From positions 28,318-92,317 of the forward strand of contig RAZD01000015.1 of NCBI GenBank assembly GCA_003612525.1: 64,000 nucleotides of DNA, written 5' to 3'. Positions 15,151 to 23,443 of this stretch are shown here, piece by piece (positions within the stretch are counted from its first letter, which is position 1; every line of letters begins with the position of its first letter). Made by a program: the position numbers and the translations under genes. The notes under the pieces were generated by a model. The model saw only the letters and a program-made list of their open reading frames with translations, was not told the DNA's origin and ran no database searches. This DNA is from a bacterium C-53. Its GTDB lineage: Bacteria > Bacillota > Clostridia > Lachnospirales > Lachnospiraceae.

Positions 15151-17511
15151 ATGACATTGGCTGATCTTGAGATAGGAAAAGATGCGGTGATAAAGGCGGT
15201 AAACTGCGGTGAGCTGTCGCTTCGCAAGCATATTCTTGATATGGGGCTTACACCGGGAACGGAGATTACGCTTGTGAAGGTGGCGCCTATGGGGGACCCG
15301 CTCGAAGTGAGGGTAAGAGGGTATGAACTTACACTTCGCAAAGACGATGCCGCCTGTATTTCACTTTCCAATGTGCATGCAGCACACGAGCAGGCAAAGA
15401 AACGGGAAAGGATAAAGTCGGTAAACCATCCGCACGTGGGAGAAAACGGCATTTATCATGTTGAGAAAAAGGGGGAGGAGCTTTCAGACACTGAAATTCT
15501 GACGTTCGGACTTGCCGGGAATCAGAACTGCGGAAAGACCACTCTTTTTAATCAGCTGACCGGTTCCAATCAGCATGTCGGTAATTTTCCCGGTGTGACG
15601 GTGGACCGGAAAGACGGAAGCATTCGCAGAATGCAGAATACGAATGTGACGGACCTTCCGGGAGTCTATTCGCTGTCACCGTATTCGAGTGAAGAGATTG
15701 TGACCAGACAGTTTCTTCTGAATGACAGGCCGAAAGGCATCATTAACATCGTGGATGCTACAAATATAGAACGAAATCTTTACCTTACGATGCAGCTTAT
15801 TGAACTCGGCACGCCGATGGTGCTTGCCTTGAATATGATGGATGAGGTGCGCGAGAACGGTGGCACAATTATGGTGAATCGTCTGGAGGAACTGCTTGGA
15901 ATTCCGATTGTGCCGATCTCTGCCGCAAAGAATGAGGGGATTGAGGAGCTGGTTGAGCATGCGGTGCATGTGGCGCGGCACAGGGAATGTCCCGGCAGAA
16001 TGGACTTTTGCAATGCGCAGGATGAGACGGGCGGCGCAGCGGTACATAGATGCATCCACGGAATTATTCATCTGATCGAAGATCATGCGAAGAAGGCGAG
16101 AATTCCGGTTCGTTTTGCGGCGACCAAGCTTGTGGAAGGAGATGAACCGATCTTTGCTGCGCTGAAGCTTGAGGAGAATGAGAAGGAGATGCTTGAGCAC
16201 ATCATCCTTCAGATGGAGGAAGAGTGCGGCACAGACCGCCAGGCGGCGCTTGCCGATATGCGTTTTAAGTTTATTGAGGATATATGCAGTCAGACGGTGG
16301 TCCGGTGCCATGAGAGTAAGGAGCATGAACGAAGTGTGAAGATCGATCGTGTGCTTACCGGGAAATATACGGCGCTTCCGGCATTTGTCGGAATTATGGC
16401 GTTGATCTTCTATCTGACTTTCGGCGTGATTGGAGCAGCGCTTTCCGGATGGATGGAAACGGCGATTGGCTGGCTTACGGAAATTTGTGACAGGGGGCTT
16501 ACGGCTTACGGCATTAATTCCGTCGTGCATTCGCTTGTAATTGACGGTGTCTTCGCCGGTGTGGGAAGTGTGCTGAGTTTTCTGCCGGTGATTGTGGTGC
16601 TCTTTTTCTTTCTGTCGATACTCGAAGACAGCGGTTATATGGCGCGCGTTGCATTTGTTATGGATAAGATTTTGAGGAAGATCGGGCTGTCCGGCAGAAG
16701 TTTTGTGCCAATGCTGATCGGATTTGGATGTTCGGTGCCGGCGATTATGGCGACAAGGACGCTTCCTTCCGACCGTGACCGGAAGATGACGATCCTGCTG
16801 ACGCCATTTATGAGCTGTTCTGCGAAACTTCCGGTATATGCGCTGTTTACGGCGGCATTTTTCCCGGCGCAGCAGGTGTTTGTGATGGTGGCGCTTTACT
16901 TTATTGGAATTGCCGTTGCTGTCCTATTTGCGTTTCTCCTTAAGAATACGGGGTTTAAAGGTGAGCCGGTTCCGTTTGTAATGGAACTTCCAAATTACAG
17001 GCTCCCGAGTCCGAAAAGCGTATGGCAGTTAATCAGCGATAAGGCAAAAGACTTTATTACCAGGGCCTTTACGATTATTTTCCTCGCATCCATTTTGATC
17101 TGGTTTTTGCAGACATTTGATACAAGGCTTAATGTGGTAACCGATTCGGCGGACAGTCTTCTCGCGCTGCTTGGGGGAGTGATTGCACCGGTATTTGAAC
17201 CGCTCGGCTTTGGCGACTGGCGGATTTCCACGGCGCTGATTACCGGATTTACGGCGAAGGAGAGTGTTGTCAGTACGCTGACGGTTTTGATGGGCGGTTC
17301 AACACGGGCGCTTTCCACGATGTTTCAGCCTTTTTCAGCGTTTGTCTTTCTGATCTTTACGCTTCTCTATACGCCTTGTGTGGCAGCCATTGCCTCTGTA
17401 AAAAGAGAGCTTGGCAGCCGTTATGCCTGCGGCGTTGTGGCGTTTCAGTGTGTGATTGCATGGATTGTGGCGTTTATAGTGTATGGGATAGGAACGATGA
17501 TCGGATTATAA
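15151..17511 (+). CDS. feoB: Ferrous iron transporter FeoB with N-terminal FeoA domain
   Basis: FeoB imports Fe(II) across the cytoplasmic membrane. The first ~75 residues form a FeoA (SH3-like) domain. A G-domain follows with 'GNQNCGKTTLFNQLTG' (G1) and 'DLPGVYSLSPYSSEE' (G3), then a helical linker and a C-terminal membrane part with about eight helices and two Gate motifs ('GCSVPAIMATRTL' and 'TPCVAAIASVKREL'). The 786-residue length agrees with a FeoA-FeoB fusion. ATG 15151 has AAAAGGAG in front. A Cys-rich partner follows after 15 bases. No iron-box can be named with confidence upstream. Confidence 0.96.
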   Translation: MTLADLEIGKDAVIKAVNCGELSLRKHILDMGLTPGTEITLVKVAPMGDPLEVRVRGYELTLRKDDAACISLSNVHAAHEQAKKRERIKSVNHPHVGENGIYHVEKKGEELSDTEILTFGLAGNQNCGKTTLFNQLTGSNQHVGNFPGVTVDRKDGSIRRMQNTNVTDLPGVYSLSPYSSEEIVTRQFLLNDRPKGIINIVDATNIERNLYLTMQLIELGTPMVLALNMMDEVRENGGTIMVNRLEELLGIPIVPISAAKNEGIEELVEHAVHVARHRECPGRMDFCNAQDETGGAAVHRCIHGIIHLIEDHAKKARIPVRFAATKLVEGDEPIFAALKLEENEKEMLEHIILQMEEECGTDRQAALADMRFKFIEDICSQTVVRCHESKEHERSVKIDRVLTGKYTALPAFVGIMALIFYLTFGVIGAALSGWMETAIGWLTEICDRGLTAYGINSVVHSLVIDGVFAGVGSVLSFLPVIVVLFFFLSILEDSGYMARVAFVMDKILRKIGLSGRSFVPMLIGFGCSVPAIMATRTLPSDRDRKMTILLTPFMSCSAKLPVYALFTAAFFPAQQVFVMVALYFIGIAVAVLFAFLLKNTGFKGEPVPFVMELPNYRLPSPKSVWQLISDKAKDFITRAFTIIFLASILIWFLQTFDTRLNVVTDSADSLLALLGGVIAPVFEPLGFGDWRISTALITGFTAKESVVSTLTVLMGGSTRALSTMFQPFSAFVFLIFTLLYTPCVAAIASVKRELGSRYACGVVAFQCVIAWIVAFIVYGIGTMIGL

Positions 17512-17526
17512 GGAGGAAGTGTGAAC

Positions 17527-17667
17527 ATGAATTTGCAGAGCGTACTGATTCTTATATTACTCGGCATATGGGCCGCAACAGCCGTTTTTATCAACCGAAA
17601 GAGAGGATGCGGCGGCTGTTGCAAAGACTGCCGTAAATGTACAGGAGGAAAGAATTCCTGCCTATGA
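17527..17667 (+). CDS. FeoB-associated Cys-rich membrane protein
   Basis: This small gene encodes 46 residues: one membrane helix ('SVLILILLGIWAATAVFI') followed by a basic, cysteine-rich tail ('GCGGCCKDCRKC'). It sits 15 bases after feoB behind AGGAGG. The arrangement and composition match the small FeoB-associated family, thought to assist iron transfer or complex formation. Its last 6 bases overlap the end of the convergent thiT gene. Confidence 0.85.
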   Translation: MNLQSVLILILLGIWAATAVFINRKRGCGGCCKDCRKCTGGKNSCL

Positions 17668-18324
17668 ATTTGCCATTGCTTTTATGCTGCCGAGACCCTT
17701 TATAACTGCGGGAGTGAGCAGAAGCGCGCAGGTGGCGGCAAGCTCCGGGACGATGTAAGAAGCGTTATAGCCCAGGGTATATACCAGTGGATTCATACTT
17801 TCCGGCGCATAATTGGCAAAGAAAATATACCCTGAGAGTACATGGCAGATATAACGTCCGAAGACGCCAAGTGCGTATCCGGTTATCAGCCCATACTTTT
17901 TCCGTGCAAGGAATCCTGACAGGCCCAGCATGCCGAACGCAAGCGGGTAGTCGAGAAGCACCTGCAGCGGATGATAAATGTACGGCTGCATAATGAGTTG
18001 GAGGATGCCATAAGCGATACCTGTTGTGATGCCGGCAGAGGGACCATAAAGAAATCCGATCAGGCTGACAAAAAACATACTAAACAGGGTAATGGAGCCT
18101 CCGAAGGGAAGCGCGGCAAATTTGATATACGATGTAATCGTGGCGAGCGCTATGGCAGCGGCGCAGAACACAAGCCGCTTTGTGCCGTTTTGCACATCTT
18201 TTTTCCGACCGAAAGCGGCGGTGGATAAGAGAATGGCGGCAAGAATTACCGCGAGTGCAATGTACCCGGCGGGTGTCAGAATATATTCGACATCATCGGC
18301 CGAGTAAGTAAAAAAGAATGACAT
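17662..18324 (-). CDS. thiT: Thiamine ECF transporter S component ThiT
   Basis: The 220-residue membrane protein binds thiamine for import with a shared ECF module (two other ECF modules lie in this window, but which one serves it is unknown). It has about six helices and the family blocks 'TSYIKFAALPFGGSITLFSM', 'YGPSAGITTGIAYGILQL' and 'HPLQVLLDYPLAFGMLG'. A TPP riboswitch precedes it, which supports the substrate. It runs convergent to the feo genes, overlapping the small Cys-rich gene by 6 bases. Confidence 0.93.
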   Translation of the reverse strand: MSFFFTYSADDVEYILTPAGYIALAVILAAILLSTAAFGRKKDVQNGTKRLVFCAAAIALATITSYIKFAALPFGGSITLFSMFFVSLIGFLYGPSAGITTGIAYGILQLIMQPYIYHPLQVLLDYPLAFGMLGLSGFLARKKYGLITGYALGVFGRYICHVLSGYIFFANYAPESMNPLVYTLGYNASYIVPELAATCALLLTPAVIKGLGSIKAMANS

Positions 18325-18328
18325 AAAA

Positions 18329-18404
18329 AAACCTCCTTTGTCTGCACAGGAGGAGGGCTTTAATTCAATGTAAGGGATATTGGCACAGAAATATACCTAC
18401 CAAT
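18329..18404 (-). promoter_or_regulatory. Expression platform of the thiT riboswitch
   Basis: On the minus strand GGATATTGG and CCAATATCC pair in the middle of this stretch. Nearer the gene, CCCTCCTCCT (18347-18356) is complementary to the thiT ribosome site AGGAGG (18332-18337), which is followed by seven U's and the start codon. The last hairpin could both stop transcription and hide the ribosome site when TPP is bound. Confidence 0.6.
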
Positions 18405-18412
18405 ATCCTCAA

Positions 18413-18507
18413 CATTGCTGCTTGCCTACGCCGGCATTATCCGGTTCAGGTCATGAGGGTCAGCCACGGTATGCGGCAGTCTCAGCACTAAGCTCCCCTA
18501 GCACGTA
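18413..18507 (-). ncRNA. TPP riboswitch (THI element)
   Basis: Read on the minus strand, the element has GGGGAGC, then CTGAGA, then TGACCCTCATGACCTGAACC, then GGATAATGCCGGCGTAGGCAAG. These are the conserved cores of the TPP aptamer (CUGAGA and ACCUGA pyrimidine-binding bulges, GGAUAAU, GCGUAGG pyrophosphate arm). It lies directly upstream of thiT and should switch it off when thiamine pyrophosphate is plentiful. Confidence 0.96.
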
Positions 18508-18652
18508 ATTGAGTTTTGAATAGTGTGTCATATAGAATACATATCGACTATTTAACTATATAATTTTCGAGGTAGAATGTCAAGAGGGAACAAAAATTCC
18601 CTTTGGTTTCCGTAGTACTTTTTGTGATGAAATATCAAATGAGGGGTGTAGG

Positions 18653-19426
18653 ATGACGGATAAAAAACAAACGGTATTTTTTGAGCATATTTTGGGAATT
18701 TTTATGGTTTTTGGCGTGCGTGAACTGGCCGGAGCGCTGGCGCGGGCGGTATGGGCGCTTTTCTTCCAAAAGACGGGGAATGAGGAGGCAGCCGGCCTGT
18801 GCATAACAGGAATTACAGCGTTATTCATGCTTTTTGCGCTTTGGCCGTTGTACTGCATAAGGATTGGAAGAGAGAAGGAACACAACCTTTTGAATCGTCG
18901 AACAGCAGACTGGATTCTGTTGATTCCTTTTGGCATCTGTACGGCGCTGGGACTCAATCAGTTTATGAATCTTCTGCATCTTACGGAGATTAAGGGAAGT
19001 TATGAGGCAACAAGGCAGGTCTTATTTTCAGGGACAAGGGTGATTTCGCTTCTGATACTCGGCTTTGCCGTGCCGATAGCGGAGGAATTGATGTTCCGAG
19101 GTCTTATTTTCAGGCATTTAAAATCTTTCATGGGAAGAAAAACAGCAATTGTTCTGTCAGCGCTGCTTTTCGGAATGTATCATGGAAATATGGTGCAGGG
19201 TATTTATGCATTTTTAATGGGATTTCTGCTTGTATGGGTCTATGAGCGGTTTGGAAGTATTTTTGCCCCTGTTCTTTTTCATTGCGCTGCAAATAGTTTC
19301 GTCTATCTTGCAGCGGATGTGGAAGTGCTGGGACAAAGCGGTGGAATCGTTGTTTCCTGTGCGCTGGGGATGGCAGGAGCAGTGTTTATTTTTATGCATT
19401 ATTATCAAAAAAATAATAATATATAA
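18653..19426 (+). CDS. CPBP family intramembrane glutamic protease
   Basis: The 257-residue protein has about seven hydrophobic segments and the CAAX-protease-like (ABI) motifs: 'PIAEELMFRGLIF' (EExxxR), 'GMYHGNMVQGIYAFLMG' (FxxxH) and a last 'PVLFHCAANS'. This family cleaves or processes peptides within the membrane; in Firmicutes some members are tied to peptide or bacteriocin processing. No small peptide gene adjoins it, so its substrate is unknown. It faces away from thiT, with the TPP riboswitch region between them. The ATG at 18653 has a GAGGGG ribosome site. Confidence 0.88.
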   Translation: MTDKKQTVFFEHILGIFMVFGVRELAGALARAVWALFFQKTGNEEAAGLCITGITALFMLFALWPLYCIRIGREKEHNLLNRRTADWILLIPFGICTALGLNQFMNLLHLTEIKGSYEATRQVLFSGTRVISLLILGFAVPIAEELMFRGLIFRHLKSFMGRKTAIVLSALLFGMYHGNMVQGIYAFLMGFLLVWVYERFGSIFAPVLFHCAANSFVYLAADVEVLGQSGGIVVSCALGMAGAVFIFMHYYQKNNNI

Positions 19427-19444
19427 AATTTTTTTATAAAATAA

Positions 19445-19473
19445 TTGTATAAGAGTATATTTTTATGTATAAT
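19445..19473 (+). promoter_or_regulatory. Sigma-A promoter for the chemoreceptor
   Basis: TTGTAT (19445-19450) and TATAAT (19468-19473) are 17 bases apart. The site lies in an AT-rich stretch just after the protease gene and about 140 bases before the receptor start, leaving a long structured leader. Confidence 0.6.
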
Positions 19474-19490
19474 TAAATTTGAAGTTGTGT

Positions 19491-19559
19491 CCAAAAGGCG
19501 GAAATGCCGCAATTAGTTTTGTGTAATATGACGACTGGTTTTCACCAGCACCTTTTGCC
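19491..19559 (+). ncRNA. Candidate structured leader of the chemoreceptor mRNA
   Basis: CCAAAAGG (19491-19498) can close with CCTTTTGC (from 19551), enclosing a GGC-GCC hairpin with GGAAAT loop and a perfect CTGGT-TTTC-ACCAG hairpin. This three-way layout before a chemoreceptor recalls c-di-GMP-controlled leaders in Clostridia, but the known c-di-GMP-I and -II core sequences are not evident. It may be an unrecognised riboswitch, or simply a stable leader. Confidence 0.4.
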
Positions 19560-19611
19560 CCAACATCATCAGTAACAAGAAGAACATTCAGCATATACAG
19601 GAGAAGAATTT

Positions 19612-21306
19612 ATGGGAAAAAAAGAGAGCGGGATACCAGGAAAAAAGAGTCAGGCAGCTCAGCTTCGACGGCTGGTGCGACAGGCAGGGATATCGGTTGT
19701 TACGGGAATCGTGCTGCTGGTTGGGTTTATTGCGTTTAATATAGGTATGCTGAGTATACATAAAGCACAGCTTAACACAACCGTGGCGCTGAATCAATAT
19801 CGCATCGGTTCCAAGACATTGACGTACAATATCCAGTCCTATGCTGTTACGGGAGAACAGGAATATTATGATGGTTATATGCGGGAACTGAATGAGGACC
19901 GCAACCGTGAGCTGGCAATTGAGACATTGGAGGGCTGTGATATTACGGATGAAGAGTGGGACAGCCTGAATCAGATTGCATCGATGTCGGAGCATCTTGT
20001 ACCGCTGGAAAAGCAGGCGATTGCCTATGTGCAGGAGGGAAAACTGGAAGATGCGAAAGCATGTGTATTCAGTCAGGAATACGGCAATGCGGTGGAACAG
20101 ATTAATCAACAGACCGACGACACAATTCTTGCTATTTTAGACAGAAAGGATAAGGGGCAGGCTGGTTTTCAGATCTTGCAGCTTCTTTCTGAAGTATTGT
20201 TTGCAGTATCCTTTTTGTATGTAGTCGGAGAATTCGTCAAGACGATAAAGTTCTCGGAAAAGGAGCTTCTTGAGCCAATACAGAAGGTGTCCGATCAGAT
20301 GGCAGTGCTTGCGGAGGGTAACTTCCATACGGAGCTTGCGCTGGAAGAAGATGAGAGTGAAGTCGGAACGATGGTTGCATCGATTGCCTTCATGAAAAAG
20401 AACCTGCTCGGCATGGTGGAAGAAATTACAAAGACGCTGGAGCTGATGGGAAATGGCGATTATAATATACGGATTCAACAGGAATATGTAGGGGAATTTG
20501 TGACGATCAAGGATTCTTTCCTGTTAATCGGAGAGAAAATGAGAGATACGCTGTCAACGATCCGCAATGTATCCGGACAAATCGACAGCGGGTCAGAACA
20601 GCTGGCATGTGCGGCGCAGGATCTTGCGGAGAGCTGTACTACGCAGGCTACACAGGTGTCTGAGCTTATGACTGTGTTTGAGGGTATGACGAAGAGCGTG
20701 GAAGAGAATACACGCGAAGCGGAAGAATCTGCGAAAATGGCTTCGGCTGCCGGTGTAACGCTTGCAAAAGGCAATCAGAAATTGCAGGAACTGAAAGATG
20801 CAATTCAGGAGATCAGTGATTGTTCAGAACAGATTGGTACGATTATAGGGGCGATTGAAGAGATTGCTTCCCAGACGAATTTGTTGGCGTTAAATGCGGC
20901 GATCGAGGCTGCGAGAGCAGGCGAGGCAGGAAAAGGATTTGCGGTTGTGGCGGAGCAGGTAAAGAATCTGGCGAATGAATCGGCGAAAGCGGCAGGAAAG
21001 ACAACGGAACTGATCGAAACAACAGTCTCTGTTATGGATAAGAGTATCGTGATCGCAGATGAGACGGCGGCGAATATGAATGAAGTAATGGTAGATGCAA
21101 AGGCTGCGACGGAGAAGATGCAGCAGATCGTGCAGATGCTGGAACAGAATGCATCACGTATGCGTGATATGAACGAAAATATTGCACAGGTATCTTTCGC
21201 TGTTGATAATAATTCAGCGACTTCGGAGGAGACGGCTGCAGTCAGCGAGGAGCAGAAAGCACAGGTTGAGACAATGGTTGATCTGATGAGCCAGTTTAAA
21301 ATATAA
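19612..21306 (+). CDS. Methyl-accepting chemotaxis protein
   Basis: This 564-residue transmembrane receptor has a basic N-terminus and a first helix near residues 27-48, an extracellular helical sensor of about 130 residues, and a second helix near 185-205. HAMP follows ('[18 protein letters not shown]' and a second repeat '[11 protein letters not shown]'), then a signalling domain with the conserved tip '[18 protein letters not shown]' and a C-terminal coiled coil. It would bind CheA/CheW and bias motility. The sensor resembles a four-helix bundle type; the ligand cannot be read from sequence. A terminator follows. Confidence 0.95.
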   Translation: MGKKESGIPGKKSQAAQLRRLVRQAGISVVTGIVLLVGFIAFNIGMLSIHKAQLNTTVALNQYRIGSKTLTYNIQSYAVTGEQEYYDGYMRELNEDRNRELAIETLEGCDITDEEWDSLNQIASMSEHLVPLEKQAIAYVQEGKLEDAKACVFSQEYGNAVEQINQQTDDTILAILDRKDKGQAGFQILQLLSEVLFAVSFLYVVGEFVKTIKFSEKELLEPIQKVSDQMAVLAEGNFHTELALEEDESEVGTMVASIAFMKKNLLGMVEEITKTLELMGNGDYNIRIQQEYVGEFVTIKDSFLLIGEKMRDTLSTIRNVSGQIDSGSEQLACAAQDLAESCTTQATQVSELMTVFEGMTKSVEENTREAEESAKMASAAGVTLAKGNQKLQELKDAIQEISDCSEQIGTIIGAIEEIASQTNLLALNAAIEAARAGEAGKGFAVVAEQVKNLANESAKAAGKTTELIETTVSVMDKSIVIADETAANMNEVMVDAKAATEKMQQIVQMLEQNASRMRDMNENIAQVSFAVDNNSATSEETAAVSEEQKAQVETMVDLMSQFKI

Positions 21307-21356
21307 TGCGGCAGTTTCGCAGAGAGTGAAATTACGGGTAGAAATGATGTGCAGGC

Positions 21357-21408
21357 AAAACGTCTGCCGGGTATGACAGAAATGTTGTTTCCGGCAGGCG
21401 TTTTTTGA
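21357..21408 (+). terminator. Rho-independent terminator after the chemoreceptor
   Basis: AACGTCTGCCGG and CCGGCAGGCGTT pair across a loop of about 20 bases and are followed by TTTTTT. It lies shortly after the receptor stop. Confidence 0.85.
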
Positions 21409-21542
21409 TAAGCAAAGAGACACATAAAAGTAAAATTAATTTCTCGCAGGGATTTTCTGCATTCTGCAATTCCGTTCTTGTGATTTTGCTCATTTGTGTA
21501 TAATATAGAAAACGGACTGTGAAGAAAAGAGGAGACGAAACG

Positions 21543-22010
21543 ATGGAAAAAACAGTGTCAGAATCCAGAATAGAACAGGTATACCAGATTCGCCCGGAGC
21601 ATTTAAACGGTGCGGGGAGATTATTTGGCGGAAAATTAATGGAGTGGATTGACGAACTGGCGGCGCTTGTTGGCATCAGGCACTCGCAGCACAATGTTAT
21701 CACAGCTTCGGTGGACAATTTGAGATTTATCAGAGGCGCGTATCAAAGCGATTTAATTGTTTTAATCGGGAGAATCACATACGTAGGCAACACTTCTATG
21801 GAGGTGAGGGTAGACACGTATATTGAAAGCTTTGAGGGCATAAGAAAGCCCATAAACAGGGCTTATTTAACATTAGTTGCAGTGGACAAAGCGGGGAATC
21901 CTGTGAAAGTGCCGGGATTGATTGTTCAAACAGAGTCTGAGAGGGCCGAGTGGGAAGCCGGAATCAGGAGATGCAGCATGCGCAGACAGAGGAAAGAAGA
22001 GGGATTTTAA
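21543..22010 (+). CDS. Hotdog-fold acyl-CoA thioesterase
   Basis: The 155-residue protein opens with '[20 protein letters not shown]' and has the cytosolic acyl-CoA hydrolase (BACH/YciA-like) blocks '[17 protein letters not shown]' with the catalytic Asp, and '[20 protein letters not shown]'. It would hydrolyse acyl-CoA to free acid and CoA. The open frame begins at a GTG at 21519, but AAGAGGAG sits between it and ATG 21543, so the latter is the start. It has no operon partner; lacI begins 114 bases later. Confidence 0.88.
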   Translation: MEKTVSESRIEQVYQIRPEHLNGAGRLFGGKLMEWIDELAALVGIRHSQHNVITASVDNLRFIRGAYQSDLIVLIGRITYVGNTSMEVRVDTYIESFEGIRKPINRAYLTLVAVDKAGNPVKVPGLIVQTESERAEWEAGIRRCSMRRQRKEEGF

Positions 22011-22065
22011 AGACAGGCTTCCCAGAAACGGAAAGGAATCATTTATTGTCGGTATAAAAATAAAG

Positions 22066-22095
22066 TTGGCATATACTGGGAATCTATGCTAAAAT
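22066..22095 (+). promoter_or_regulatory. Candidate promoter of the LacI-family regulator
   Basis: TTGGCA (22066-22071) and TAAAAT (22090-22095) are spaced 18 bases apart, 29 bases before the chosen start. No copy of the GTAA-CG-TTAC operator is seen here, so autoregulation is not apparent. Confidence 0.45.
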
Positions 22096-22124
22096 AAAGA
22101 AAAATGAGTAAAGGATTACCCGAT

Positions 22125-23123
22125 ATGAAGAACGAAAATATATCGATCAAGGAAATCGCAAGACTGGCAGGAACCTCCGTTGCGACAGTGTCCAGGGTCA
22201 TCAACCAGAACGGCCGTTTTTCGAAAGAAACGGAAAAGCGGGTCCGTGAAGTCATTGAGAAGTATAATTACCGCCCGAATGAACTGGCGCGGAGTCTCAG
22301 AGTCGACAAAGCACAGGTGGTAGGCGTGATTGTACCTGATATCACGAACGAATTTTTTTCATATATTGCTAGAAAAATAGAAGTGGATTTATTAAAGCAG
22401 GGGTATATGGCCGTAATCTGCGATACGAATGAAAGCCTGGAAATGGAAAAACAATATATAGAGACGCTGAAAGCGATGCGCATAGGCGGTATTATTTATG
22501 TCAGCGGAGATCAGAAGATAGAGCCGATTAAGGATATACCGGCGGTGTATGTGGATCGAAAACCTGAGTTTGTGGAGGAAGGACAGGGCTCGTGTTTTAT
22601 CGGCTGTGACAATTATCAGGGAGGTTATCTGGCAGCGGAAAGACTGATTAAAGCGGGCAGAAAATGTATTGCGGTTGTGCTGCATGCGAAGACGATTGCT
22701 ACGCAGGATAAACGTTTAAACGGTTACAGACAGGCCCTGCATGACTATGGAATCCCTTATGCGGAGGAGCTGGTTTACAAGGTCGAACATGTCGGTATGG
22801 AACAGGGGTATCAGATTACGAAAAGAATGCTGGAGAGCGCGAATCAGACGGACGGAATCTTCTATTCTTCGGACATTCTGGCAATCGGGGCATTGCAGTA
22901 TTTTCATGAAGAGAATATAAAAATTCCGGAGGAAATTTCCATTATCGGTATAGATGACATTCCTTTGAGCGCAAGGGTGGTGCCGGCGCTGACTACCGTG
23001 AAGCAGGATTATTTAAAGTTCGGAAGCCTGGCGGCAAATGCTATTATTAAAATGATGAAGGGAGATCAGGAGAAAAGAACCTATATCCTGAGTATGGAAT
23101 TGATCGAACGTGAGACCGTATAA
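22125..23123 (+). CDS. LacI family transcriptional regulator of the adjacent sugar operon
   Basis: The 332-residue protein has an N-terminal LacI helix-turn-helix ('SIKEIARLAGTSVATVSRVI') followed by the hinge ('RPNELARSLR') and a periplasmic-binding-protein-like sugar sensor ending at residue 332. ATG 22125 is preceded by AAAGGA at ten bases; an upstream in-frame ATG at 22104 lacks a ribosome site. The operon starting at 23444 has two operator-like palindromes over its promoter, so this protein is the natural candidate to repress it until the sugar or a derivative binds. Confidence 0.92.
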   Translation: MKNENISIKEIARLAGTSVATVSRVINQNGRFSKETEKRVREVIEKYNYRPNELARSLRVDKAQVVGVIVPDITNEFFSYIARKIEVDLLKQGYMAVICDTNESLEMEKQYIETLKAMRIGGIIYVSGDQKIEPIKDIPAVYVDRKPEFVEEGQGSCFIGCDNYQGGYLAAERLIKAGRKCIAVVLHAKTIATQDKRLNGYRQALHDYGIPYAEELVYKVEHVGMEQGYQITKRMLESANQTDGIFYSSDILAIGALQYFHEENIKIPEEISIIGIDDIPLSARVVPALTTVKQDYLKFGSLAANAIIKMMKGDQEKRTYILSMELIERETV

Positions 23124-23171
23124 ATCCGTCCGTAAAAGGAATGGAGCAAAGTTGACAGATTATGGAACCAT

Positions 23172-23228
23172 CAGAAGAAAGCCTGTGGCATAATTTACGA
23201 TCGTATAAATTATGCCACAGGCTTTTTG
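23172..23228 (+). terminator. Rho-independent terminator after the LacI gene
   Basis: AAGCCTGTGGCATAATTT and AAATTATGCCACAGGCTT form a long near-perfect stem with a short centre, followed by TTTT. It separates the regulator from the sugar operon. Confidence 0.9.
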
Positions 23229-23332
23229 AAACAGCAAAAGATATATTGCAAAATTATTGTGCATTTATCACATAACAAATGGTGATAAATTATATATAAT
23301 ATACAAAATTACGGGAATAAACAGGAAAAGTA

Positions 23333-23388
23333 TTGACATAACGTTGGGTAATCGGTTACTCTGTACTTACAAGAGTAAACGATTACTC
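23333..23388 (+). promoter_or_regulatory. Promoter and two LacI-type operators of the sugar operon
   Basis: A perfect -35 (TTGACA, 23333-23338) is followed by a poor -10 region (TACTCT). Two palindromes centred on CG follow the pattern GTAAnCGnTTAC: GTAATCGGTTAC (23348-23359), lying over the -10, and GAGTAAACGATTACTC (23373-23388), lying just downstream. Their centres are 27 bases apart. The form and placement fit repression by the LacI protein encoded upstream. Confidence 0.8.
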
Positions 23389-23443
23389 AAATACTCATAC
23401 AAATATGCTAAGTGCAGAATAAAGAAAGGAGGGAAAACGTTTC

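Noticed and set aside
15676..16530. 284-codon minus-strand open frame inside feoB
   Set aside because: It is an antisense shadow of a clearly conserved gene; its translation is rich in His/Arg and looks like no protein family.
19491..19559. c-di-GMP-I or -II riboswitch
   Set aside because: The context suits it, but the conserved core sequences of either class could not be found, so it is left as an unnamed structured leader.
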